28,674 nucleotides of DNA from a virus. The position numbers and the translations under genes are program-made. The notes below the pieces were generated by a model. That model was not told where the DNA came from, ran no database searches, and worked only from the letters and a program-made list of their open reading frames with translations. Every line of letters starts with the position of its first letter. The stretch's first letter is position 1. Location: IMG/VR virus record IMGVR_UViG_3300029319_000178, positions 1-28,674 of that record; one strand, given 5' to 3'. This document shows, one piece after another, positions 21,673 to 28,674 of this stretch.

Positions 21673-23957
21673 TCTTTAATATTCCCAAATCCAAAGAAAC
21701 CTCGTTTTACTTCTTCAGTAAATGCGTTTGGAAACTCTAGCTGCATTAATTCCAGGTTAATAAAAACTACTTCGTCATTAGGATAACGAACTATCAGTTC
21801 ACGCGATTTGTCATAAATGTAATATTCGTCACCAGAAAAATATTTTAAAACATAGTCATCATAGCGATTGCGGATATCTAATATTATTGCGTCCGATAAT
21901 TTCATCTCCGCATCCTCTTCACGGACAAACCTATTCATTTCAGCTATAATATCGCTGCTAAAATTATCTAAAAAATTTTCCGCCTCATCAGCGGTGATCT
22001 CCGGCGGCAACAATGTTTTTGTATTGCGTACTTCCTGGATCCCTCCTCGTTCGCCCTCTTTCCCTAATACAATATCAATTGAATTTTCGAACAACTCTTG
22101 ATCAAAATCAACAACTCCCAAACCTTTGTAATGCGCCTTTGCAAGATTATACAATGCCATTTGATCGCGTGGATCCATCGTTTCCAGCAAATTTCTTCCC
22201 TCATCGTCGGTAATAAACGTTGTAAATATTTGCATTAGATTTTGTTCAGTTTCACCGGTAATTTTTAACCCAGCGTCAAACTCTTCCATGCCCTTTATGA
22301 TTGATAGCGCAGCCTCGTTACGGCCAGCATTGACCAATGCACCTAATGCTGATATTTCGTTTGCGTCTTTCTCGCCCATTTGTAGAAATACATCAGCGGC
22401 TGCACCACTCCAGGCTTTTTGAAAATCAGACATAAATGCAAGCTTTACATTTGGATTTATATCTTTTTTCTTAATATATCGTGCAAAAGATTTTACTTCA
22501 TTTTTTGTAAGATATTGCGGTACTGCCAATCCATAATGCTCAGCAACTGTTTCTGCATTAAGATTTCTTTTTGCAATATTGATTGGATCAAAATTTCCTT
22601 CCTCAGTAAATAGGTTTTCGACCGGTTCTTCGACTAATCCGTTATCTATGCCCCATTGTAACGCATCGTCTTTCAGTGCTTTTTGCATCTTACTCGCTCT
22701 GTTTGTAAGATACTTAAGCGCTCTTTGTTCGGCTGCCGTATCCATACCAGCACCACCAAAATTTTCTGCACCCTCTCTAAAATCTTTTATTACAGTGTTT
22801 ATTCCATCTATATCAGCTGTTCGCACTGTTGCTGCCACTGCACTGACCAGCTGTAGCTCATTTCTTTTATCTCTAAACGATGGCGCAATACTTGGATCTT
22901 TCAAAATAAGATCATCCATGTTTGCTAAAACATCTGCAACTGCTTGACTATCCGCTTTACCCTCTAGTTCCATTTGTGACAACAACGTATCTGATTGATT
23001 CAAAAGCAACGTTTTCATGCTTGTAAGCTGTGACTTTTTTGCTTTTTCCTCAAACCCCGGGCCGTATATTGACGCAATATCAGATGCTGACGTTTTGATA
23101 ACACTTGCTAAATCATCGTCGTCTAGCTGCGTTAGTCTTTTGTAAAGCTCTTCACCACCCTCTAAACCACGCGCAGCCAGGGAGTTGCCCTCGCCGGTCA
23201 TAGGATTAGTATCAAGTAACTCTCCTTTTCTTCCGTCACGAATAGCGTTACGTATAGCCGTGAGTGTTGTTAATTCAGATCCGCGCTGGTCTGCAATAAA
23301 CTTAGTGAGCGCATTTCGTGTTGCGCCTAACTCCATTGCTTTGATTGTTTCGTTTACCTTTGTCTTGCTTGCGCCTGTTTGTGAAACATAACCATTCGTA
23401 AATATTTTAATATCACTTGTTATCCTGGCACGATCAAAAGCATCAAGCTTATAGTCACTCAACTGCCTCTCGCCCTGGACAAGTTTGTTACTGTAGTTAT
23501 TAGCACTTGCTATTTGTATCTGACGATCAACTTCGTTTCTAAGCTGAAATCTATGTTTGAGTTCTAGCTGGCTAAATCGTGTATTAAAATAATTTTGGCT
23601 ATAATTATCTTTGCCTACTTTTTTTCGTATCTCTTCTTTTACTGCATTAGATCCACTCATCCATCGCGGATTGTCACCATCTAAAATATTATTGTAGTCG
23701 CGTGTCTTTTCTAAATCATTACGCAACTTGAACAATGCCTCTTCCGCTGCAATATCCGCCTCGGCAAGCAAATTGTTTCGTACTGTTTTATAACGCTCTT
23801 TTGCGTATTCACTAACCTCATCGGCAAACTTACTGAATGGCGCAGCCTTTGCTAATTCTGTTTGCGCTGCAAGCTGCACGTTTTGACGCGCAGTTATTGA
23901 TCGTCCAGGAGCCTCGTTAGTTGCCCTGGATTGCGCGGTGTATAATGGTATTCGCAT
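21669..23957 (-). CDS. internal virion protein (T7 gp15-like position)
   Basis: This 762-aa protein is almost entirely helical and charged, with an N-terminal segment RIPLYTAQSRATNEAPGRSITARQNVQLAAQTELAKAA resembling those of podovirus gp15-like core proteins. No catalytic motif is seen. It lies between the gp14-like small protein and the polyvalent protein and overlaps the latter by ATGA. In T7-like phages the matching protein forms a ring or tube that crosses the periplasm during ejection. The ribosome site AGGTGA precedes ATG 23957. Assignment by size, composition and order. Confidence 0.7.
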   Translation of the reverse strand: MRIPLYTAQSRATNEAPGRSITARQNVQLAAQTELAKAAPFSKFADEVSEYAKERYKTVRNNLLAEADIAAEEALFKLRNDLEKTRDYNNILDGDNPRWMSGSNAVKEEIRKKVGKDNYSQNYFNTRFSQLELKHRFQLRNEVDRQIQIASANNYSNKLVQGERQLSDYKLDAFDRARITSDIKIFTNGYVSQTGASKTKVNETIKAMELGATRNALTKFIADQRGSELTTLTAIRNAIRDGRKGELLDTNPMTGEGNSLAARGLEGGEELYKRLTQLDDDDLASVIKTSASDIASIYGPGFEEKAKKSQLTSMKTLLLNQSDTLLSQMELEGKADSQAVADVLANMDDLILKDPSIAPSFRDKRNELQLVSAVAATVRTADIDGINTVIKDFREGAENFGGAGMDTAAEQRALKYLTNRASKMQKALKDDALQWGIDNGLVEEPVENLFTEEGNFDPINIAKRNLNAETVAEHYGLAVPQYLTKNEVKSFARYIKKKDINPNVKLAFMSDFQKAWSGAAADVFLQMGEKDANEISALGALVNAGRNEAALSIIKGMEEFDAGLKITGETEQNLMQIFTTFITDDEGRNLLETMDPRDQMALYNLAKAHYKGLGVVDFDQELFENSIDIVLGKEGERGGIQEVRNTKTLLPPEITADEAENFLDNFSSDIIAEMNRFVREEDAEMKLSDAIILDIRNRYDDYVLKYFSGDEYYIYDKSRELIVRYPNDEVVFINLELMQLEFPNAFTEEVKRGFFGFGNIKE

Positions 23958-23964
23958 TTATCAC

Positions 23965-24480
23965 CTATGCTGTTAGTGTTCGTGCCGCAGATCCAAAACT
24001 CTTAATAAGACTTGCAGTGCCTTGCGCGCGTAAACTTGCAGCGGCTGATCCGCCTTCCATACGTGCAAGCTGAGCATTTAGCCTGGCATTTTCTTGCGCG
24101 TCATCAATCTGCATGTTTGTCACGTCGTTGTTGAACTTATCGGTATCAAGCTCAAATTTCATTTCTCTCGCATTTTTTCTAAGAACCGATATTGGTGTAC
24201 CCTCAGATATATCGATGCCGCCATAAGCATAGTTTGCTTTGACTTCGCCCTGGACAGATTTAAAGCTTTGTTTTTTACGATCGTTACTGACACCAAAGTT
24301 TGCATTGACGAATTGCCGCTGCTTTTCTAGCAAATCAATATCACGCTCGATAATATCAGCGTTAAAGTTTGCCGCTTGTTGTGCGGCTGCCGCAGCATTA
24401 TCCGCTGCTTGTTTATCGTTGATGCCGCCTAGAATTGTTGATCCGGCAGCTATTAAGTTAAATACTGTTAAGAAATCCAA
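23965..24480 (-). CDS. internal virion protein (T7 gp14-like)
   Basis: This 171-aa protein has a short hydrophobic N-terminus (FLTVFNLIAAGSTILGG) followed by an Ala/Gln-rich helix (ADNAAAAAQQAANFNADIIERDIDLLEKQ) and charged helices. It ends with an Ala/Ser-rich tail (AARMEGGSAAASLRAQG-type). This matches T7 gp14-like ejected pore proteins and their place after the nozzle gene. The start is TTG 24480 behind AGGT; I find no better start nearby. Probably forms a pore in the outer membrane during DNA entry (family knowledge). Confidence 0.72.
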   Translation of the reverse strand: MDFLTVFNLIAAGSTILGGINDKQAADNAAAAAQQAANFNADIIERDIDLLEKQRQFVNANFGVSNDRKKQSFKSVQGEVKANYAYGGIDISEGTPISVLRKNAREMKFELDTDKFNNDVTNMQIDDAQENARLNAQLARMEGGSAAASLRAQGTASLIKSFGSAARTLTA

Positions 24481-24488
24481 TGTTTTAC

Positions 24489-26495
24489 CTATACATCAAA
24501 AGTGTTCATACGTGCATATAATGCCAGGACAGTAAGAGGCAGCGGCTGGTTTTGCCGGACAAATATCCGATCATCCTCCTCAAAACCACCAGCAAACTCT
24601 ATATCTTTATCGCCTGTGAAAAGATCAACAGCTTGATCCATCGCCATGCTGCTATCTCGAAATGGCACACGATCTGCGTCGCTCGAGGACGAACCAACCT
24701 CAAGACCAACAGTTCTAAACAAACGCAGCGTTATGTGGTGGATCCGCTTTGGTTTGCCCTGGCTAGTGCCATCGACAGATCCACTTTCCAGCCTCAGTGT
24801 TTGTAAATTAGACGTATATCCTAACCCGACAGCTGCCGTGGTTGCTGATACATCTAAAGCAATAGCACCGCTGCTAACTGTTTTGTCAGAGTGTGAACCA
24901 CCATTTCCCAATATACTTACTGTTTGACCCTCAAGATGATGTAATCCACTAAATGAGGATACTGCACTGCCACTGTATGTAAGACCGCTATCAACAAAAA
25001 ATGCTGACGTTGCTGACGTTCCAAAATCAAACAGATTTAATTTTTCTACATAGCGCTTTGTTTGTGAATTGATAGTTCTTTTTACTATCATATACAATTC
25101 ATCTTCGCCGGTATCTGTAGGCAATGTGGCGATGCTCTCGACTACTGCATTTCCGGAACTAAACGCGCCACCTATTGTGTGCTTATGCCAGGCAACAACT
25201 TGTTCTTCCCGGCGGTATGTAAGACCCAGCAACACACCATCCGATCGCAAGGCCCACACCACACTGTCGGGCTCTTGCTGGTATGCAAACTCTGTTATGC
25301 CGCCCTCGGTAATATGCTCAGCTAACACTGTCATATCCGGGGCCGTATAGCCGCTGGTATCAACATCTCCTACAAATCGAAACTCACGTACTTTTCTATT
25401 ACCACGTTGTAGAAATAAGGTAACGTCTGCGACTTGCACGGGATCCGCATTTGCCGATCCATAATTACTATACTTACGTATAAGAGTTGTCGTCGGTGTT
25501 ATAGGGCCATCGTTTGTTGTAGAAACAACATATTCGCCGCCGGACGTGCCTACTGTAAGTACGCGCGTCGCCGTCATAAATCGTATTGCATTTACCTGGT
25601 TGCTGGCAATCGTGTAAATAAGAGCATCATCAGCGTTGCTGCCAGCTGTAAAGTTTGTGTAATCCGCTGTTTTAGAAAACCATATTGTCTGCGGATTGTT
25701 GTTTGTATTAGCAAAAACTAGCCGCTGTTCAAAGAATGTAACGACAGCTGGATAATTATCGCTTGAGTTGTTTAAGTTTGGACTAGGCGATCCGGTAATA
25801 GATGGGGTCGCAAACGTCCAGGTTGTATGTGCTGATCTCGATAACGTGCGTATTGCATGACTAGGATGCACGATATACATCGTATCAGCGCTTTGTGCAT
25901 AGCGCAGTGTAGGTAAATCAGCCTCTGGATAAGGAGAAGTAACCTCAAATATTTCGTTGACGTTGCCGCCACTGCTATAAGACGAGAAGCTTGTTGTATT
26001 TATGGCATTGCCGAAAAGATCCGTAAGCGTAAATGTGTTTGTGGTTGCGTTTGCCACCTTATAATTTCTACTATTAAGCTCTGTCATGCCAGCTACTGAG
26101 GCTATAAAAATCTCATCGCCGTTGCTGTATCCATGCGAACTTGACGTAATAACACCAGGATTTGCTTGCGTTATAGCGCTTATTGTTTTTGTTGTTGCCG
26201 ACAAAACTTGCTGACCATTACGAAACACACGCATAACAGAGTCACCAAACTCTAAAATGTACGTGTCAGACGTTTTGAATTGAAAAGGTATAAGTCTTGT
26301 TTTGACGCTGCTAGATTTTACCTCGCCTAAAAATTCTGTGCCTGGTCTACGCGCAACACCGCCATGCGGCATTGATACCATGTTTGTAAGTTCTGATAAT
26401 CCCTCTCTATACTTCTCTATAGATATTCTTCCCTCAAGCCTGGGAGATAGTTCTCCAGCCGTAAAGGATTGGATCGCTGGCGCAGATCGTGCCAT
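24489..26495 (-). CDS. tail tubular protein B (nozzle, T7 gp12-like)
   Basis: This 668-aa protein is typical of podovirus nozzle proteins: N-terminal RSAPAIQSFTAGELSPRLEGRISIEKYREGLSELTNMVSMPHGGVARRPGTEFLGEVK, followed by long beta-rich repeats with EFGDSVMRVFRNGQQVL and NYPAVVTFFEQRLVFANTNNNPQTIWFSKTADYTNF. It forms the distal tail tube that carries the fibres and closes the tail. The ATG overlaps the stop of tail tubular A (TAATG) with GAGG upstream. The gene is intact and somewhat shorter than T7 gp12. Confidence 0.9.
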   Translation of the reverse strand: MARSAPAIQSFTAGELSPRLEGRISIEKYREGLSELTNMVSMPHGGVARRPGTEFLGEVKSSSVKTRLIPFQFKTSDTYILEFGDSVMRVFRNGQQVLSATTKTISAITQANPGVITSSSHGYSNGDEIFIASVAGMTELNSRNYKVANATTNTFTLTDLFGNAINTTSFSSYSSGGNVNEIFEVTSPYPEADLPTLRYAQSADTMYIVHPSHAIRTLSRSAHTTWTFATPSITGSPSPNLNNSSDNYPAVVTFFEQRLVFANTNNNPQTIWFSKTADYTNFTAGSNADDALIYTIASNQVNAIRFMTATRVLTVGTSGGEYVVSTTNDGPITPTTTLIRKYSNYGSANADPVQVADVTLFLQRGNRKVREFRFVGDVDTSGYTAPDMTVLAEHITEGGITEFAYQQEPDSVVWALRSDGVLLGLTYRREEQVVAWHKHTIGGAFSSGNAVVESIATLPTDTGEDELYMIVKRTINSQTKRYVEKLNLFDFGTSATSAFFVDSGLTYSGSAVSSFSGLHHLEGQTVSILGNGGSHSDKTVSSGAIALDVSATTAAVGLGYTSNLQTLRLESGSVDGTSQGKPKRIHHITLRLFRTVGLEVGSSSSDADRVPFRDSSMAMDQAVDLFTGDKDIEFAGGFEEDDRIFVRQNQPLPLTVLALYARMNTFDV

Positions 26496-27100
26496 TATAA
26501 CCTCGATTCAATAAGATCACTTGCCTCAATACGTTGTGGCGCTCCCTCTGTCGCATCGATAAATCGTGCCTCTCGTAATCGCTCGTCATACAAGACTTTT
26601 TGCAGCTGTACTACTGTTGTAGATCCGGTCAAGGCATAGGCTATAGAATAAGCAAGCCTGGCTGATAATGTGCCTACTAATCCAGCATCGTATTCGTTTG
26701 GATCTTCTATACGCGCAACAAACTTAATCTTTGCTGTATCTTCATCCGTAAGCAGCTTTCTGCCCTCTATAACAAAAACGCTGCCGCCGGTATTGTTTGT
26801 TAGATTATCAAAAGGATATGTTGACGTACCATTACTAAACTCGAGAACACGCAAGCAAAATGGATCCGTCGGTAATGTGTATGAGTTACTATATCCATAA
26901 GTAGGGCCGCTAGCGTCTTTTGCTAAATCGGCCCTCTTAATTAAACAGTTCCAGGGATGAGCGCGAAACGTTTCATTTCGGACGTTTGCATAGACTTGAC
27001 TAATAACACGCGCTGCTTTGGAGTTCTCATCCAGCGCTGTTATATTGGTCGCTCCTATCGCATTAAGCGCATTATTAGCTATTTCTACTACACTCGACAT
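26495..27100 (-). CDS. tail tubular protein A (adaptor/gatekeeper, T7 gp11-like)
   Basis: This 201-aa protein has the N-terminus SSVVEIANNALNAIGATNITALDENSKAARVISQVYANVRNETFRAHPWNCLIKRADLA, the hallmark of T7 gp11-like tubular A proteins, and a middle YSNSYTLPTDPFCLRVLEFSN block. It forms the ring joining portal and nozzle. AGGGGTGA lies just before the ATG. It lies between head genes and nozzle as usual in T7-like phages. Confidence 0.9.
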   Translation of the reverse strand: MSSVVEIANNALNAIGATNITALDENSKAARVISQVYANVRNETFRAHPWNCLIKRADLAKDASGPTYGYSNSYTLPTDPFCLRVLEFSNGTSTYPFDNLTNNTGGSVFVIEGRKLLTDEDTAKIKFVARIEDPNEYDAGLVGTLSARLAYSIAYALTGSTTVVQLQKVLYDERLREARFIDATEGAPQRIEASDLIESRL

Positions 27101-27119
27101 AGATCACCCCTGGTTATTT

Positions 27120-27623
27120 TTAGGTTACGACGTACTCAATCATGAATGAGAGATCGCCGGCAGTGTCACCAGCTGCATCAAACGTCAGACCAATATTGTA
27201 ATATCCGCCTGGATCGCTTGATTGCCCGGCATCTTCCCAAACTCTCTGACCCATTGTATTGATGTTTCTCGCCTCAAAAGCTACCTCAGTACCGGTAGTA
27301 ACCGCAGCACGTAGATCGGTGATAGCGCTTGCATATGCGTCATCATCTACAGCAGTTACATTGCCATCCGCAGAAAATAATCCTACGTCGCAAGTATTGG
27401 TAGTACCACTATCCAAGTCGTCATTGAATAGTTTGATGCTGATAACACTTGCGTTTGTTGGAATTGGCGCAAGCATTACAGTATCACTAGCACTTAGATC
27501 GCCAGCAGCAAGAGCTACAGTACCCTGTATAACTCTTTTGATTCCGTGATGCTGTCGTGCATGGTTCATAACCTGGGGATCAGCCTCAAAGTTACTAACT
27601 AAAGTTGAATTTTTATTCGCCAT
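27120..27623 (-). CDS. putative head decoration/minor head protein
   Basis: This 167-aa protein follows the capsid gene by 12 nt with a strong ribosome site (AAGGGGG). The product is Asp/Ala/Thr-rich and beta-predicted (VIQGTVALAAGDLSASDTVMLAPIPTNASVISIKLFNDDLDSG...), with no membrane segment. Small proteins of this type next to the capsid gene in marine podoviruses are usually virion components. Decoration or head-stabilising role is an inference from position; the family name is unknown to me. Confidence 0.65.
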   Translation of the reverse strand: MANKNSTLVSNFEADPQVMNHARQHHGIKRVIQGTVALAAGDLSASDTVMLAPIPTNASVISIKLFNDDLDSGTTNTCDVGLFSADGNVTAVDDDAYASAITDLRAAVTTGTEVAFEARNINTMGQRVWEDAGQSSDPGGYYNIGLTFDAAGDTAGDLSFMIEYVVT

Positions 27624-27635
27624 GATCTAGCCCCC

Positions 27636-28280
27636 TTATTCGTTACAAGCTATTTCAACGACCATTTCTTCTTGCATCCTGGATGCACCAAAGGTCGAGC
27701 AATAGTAGATTTGTGTTGAATAGGATTTGTCTGGTCGAGGATCGATCTTCGCCGTCACGTCCTTACCAAGTGCCATTACCACACCCTCACGCGCATACGC
27801 ATAGCATAGTCGTGATGTGCCATCGTCTTTTAAACGATTGGATGTAATGAATTTAAATCCCATAAATGAATCAACAGTTCCATTTACCAGCGCTTTGACA
27901 CTGTTAAAGTCTGCGCTAGTTACGGATGTTGTGTTGAGTAGATCCTCGATCTGCTCGGGAGATACAACAATATATCTCTCGATTGAGGGATCAACACTGT
28001 TTTGATCCATAATTTTTTTAGCACTAATTAGCTTAGCGATTGTCAAACCGGCACTTCCATGCACGATTTTCTGACCACTAGGCAATGCTGTGCTAGTTCC
28101 ACCGGACACACCGGTTTTAGCTGTACCGCCTAAAGCACTGATGATTTCATCATCCATTGCTCTACCGATAGCTGCCGCCGCTGCTTTGCCGTATGTTGAC
28201 TCCGGACTAATAAGTAGCCGAATTTTGTCCTGGTCATCTACAAGATCTGCGTATTCATAGTCAGACATTGTAACCATTCT
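27636..28280 (-). CDS. major capsid protein, exon 2 (C-terminal part)
   Basis: This exon encodes the C-terminal 214 residues of the capsid protein, from RMVTMSDYEYADLVDDQDKIRLLISPESTYGKAAAAAIGRAMDDEII through FKFITSNRLKDD and ending ACNE. The pattern HAR-RMV...YADLVDD-DKIR...YGKAA-AIGRAMDD is that of podovirus capsid proteins with an HK97-type fold. It begins after the intron; an ATG at 28283 looks like a start but spans the 3' splice site. Exon 1 ends on a full codon (CGT), so splicing joins HAR to RMV in frame. The protein forms the icosahedral shell. Confidence 0.92.
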   Translation of the reverse strand, partial: RMVTMSDYEYADLVDDQDKIRLLISPESTYGKAAAAAIGRAMDDEIISALGGTAKTGVSGGTSTALPSGQKIVHGSAGLTIAKLISAKKIMDQNSVDPSIERYIVVSPEQIEDLLNTTSVTSADFNSVKALVNGTVDSFMGFKFITSNRLKDDGTSRLCYAYAREGVVMALGKDVTAKIDPRPDKSYSTQIYYCSTFGASRMQEEMVVEIACNE

Positions 28281-28528
28281 CATTTGTGTTCGCTTTGTTT
28301 CGTTAAAACAAAACCGCCTTTCGGCTGCTATATGTCACCATATAGATCAGACTATATCATCATCCTGGTTGGATGCTCTGCGCTTCGGATCACTTGATCC
28401 TACTTCCTCTCGGAATAGTCGTTGCACCTTCCTATTTCTAGGCTTGGCTCAGAATTATCTCAGTAAGACTTTTTCTGAGTTCACAGAGTTTTTCGAAATG
28501 TATTTCTACATTAAGCCGCTGAAAGTTA
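28281..28528 (-). ncRNA. group I self-splicing intron in the major capsid gene (ORF-less, IA-like)
   Basis: The 248-nt intron runs from 28528 to 28281 on the minus strand. All core helices can be drawn: P1 (exon CCGU plus intron U with AGCGG, U-G at the 5' splice site); P2 (AATGTA-GAAA-TACATT); P3 (CTCTGTG 28488-28482 with CGCAGAG 28382-28376); P4 (CTCAGAA with TTCTGAG); P5 (GTCT/AGAT); P6 (CCTA-GAAA-TAGG); P7 (GACTA 28420-28416 with TAGTC 28354-28350); P7.1 and P7.2 (28415-28404, 28400-28387); P8 (CATCC/GGATG); P9 (CTATATG-GTGA-CATATAG); P9.1 (GCC-GAAA-GGC); P9.2. The last base is G (omega-G). P7.1/P7.2 suggest subgroup IA. Unspliced RNA meets UAA at the first intron codon. No homing endonuclease ORF is present. 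Confidence 0.94.
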
Positions 28529-28674
28529 ACGGGCGTGGGGTGTATCCATGATGGGGGTAGAAGCGTGTCGACTCGCTCGTTTTTGCGCGACCGCTGACCC
28601 GATCTGCTCGAAAAAGGCTTTCTCGCCGTTAACAGTTTCCTGTCGTACAGAATTACGCAGTAATGAACCCATTT
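28529..28674 (-). CDS. major capsid protein, exon 1 (partial, runs off the window)
   Basis: In the frame that includes an ATG at 28672, 48 codons read MGSLLRNSVRQETV, NGEKAFFEQIGSA, VAQKRASRHASTPIMDTPHAR. This matches the conserved N-terminal part of podovirus capsid proteins (G-x-LR-x-VR, E-x-V-x-G-x-x-AFFEQIG, RH-x-x-TP, TPH-x-R). The true start is probably further upstream, outside the window, since the family has some tens of residues before this point. The exon ends with CGT at 28529 and the next codon is TAA, the first bases of the intron. Confidence 0.9.

Noticed and set aside
15563-23957. lytic transglycosylase domain in an ejection protein, as in T7 gp16
   Set aside because: I looked for an SLT-type Glu-Ser / GA-x-GLMQ pattern in all three large internal proteins and did not find it.
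28281-28283. ATG at 28283 as start of a 215-aa capsid protein
   Set aside because: It spans the 3' splice site of the group I intron and has no ribosome site. The capsid N-terminal part is encoded upstream, beyond the intron.

Overview
The window is 28.7 kb of a temperate, short-tailed (podovirus-type) phage genome. All of it looks like phage DNA; I see no host chromosomal gene. The virion module is T7-like: capsid, two tail tubular proteins, three or four internal/ejected proteins and a T7-type fibre. The regulatory module is lambda-like: Cro, CI-type repressor, tyrosine integrase, exonuclease plus annealing protein. The host is probably an alphaproteobacterium, perhaps marine (inference from the GTA-type 3TM holin, the DUF6362-like protein and the tRNA-Leu-like att core). 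The attachment site at about 9051-9267 is intact, with phage genes on both sides, so this is the unintegrated form of the genome, not an integrated prophage.

Layout. Positions 31-1478 (minus strand) hold a Cro-like regulator, a VRR-NUC nuclease, a 66-aa protein and a DUF6362-like protein. This operon runs off the left edge, probably toward the terminase and portal genes, which are not in the window. Positions 1479-2677 are the switch region: operators, a 48-aa upstream ORF and the CI-like repressor on the plus strand. Positions 2678-7503 (plus) are the early genes: PD-(D/E)XK exonuclease, putative annealing protein, possible ssDNA-binding protein, small HTH protein, papain-like putative peptidase, TGT-like TIM-barrel protein and several small proteins, closed by a strong terminator. 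Positions 7548-8969 (minus) are the integrase and a small upstream protein, followed by attP. Positions 9266-28674 (minus) are the late genes read right to left: capsid, head protein, tail tubes, internal proteins, fibres and lysis genes.

The most notable features are: (1) a 248-nt ORF-less group I intron (28528 to 28281) that splits the major capsid gene, with all core helices drawable and exons that join in frame; (2) a 1215-aa protein in the ejected-protein position that carries a ParB-like domain and a Zeta-toxin-type kinase domain; (3) a 17-bp palindromic operator, GTAACA-N5-TGTTAC, found upstream of the repressor, of the recombination operon and of two further early gene groups, which defines a putative repressor regulon; (4) a complete attP with a tRNA-Leu-like 3' end core, GTGCCAAAT arm sites and helically phased 10-bp repeats; (5) a 2.8-kb stretch without GATC that covers the receptor-binding tail appendage genes and suggests recent exchange.

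No DNA polymerase, RNA polymerase, helicase, terminase or portal gene is visible here. Replication and packaging genes must lie outside the window or be supplied by the host.
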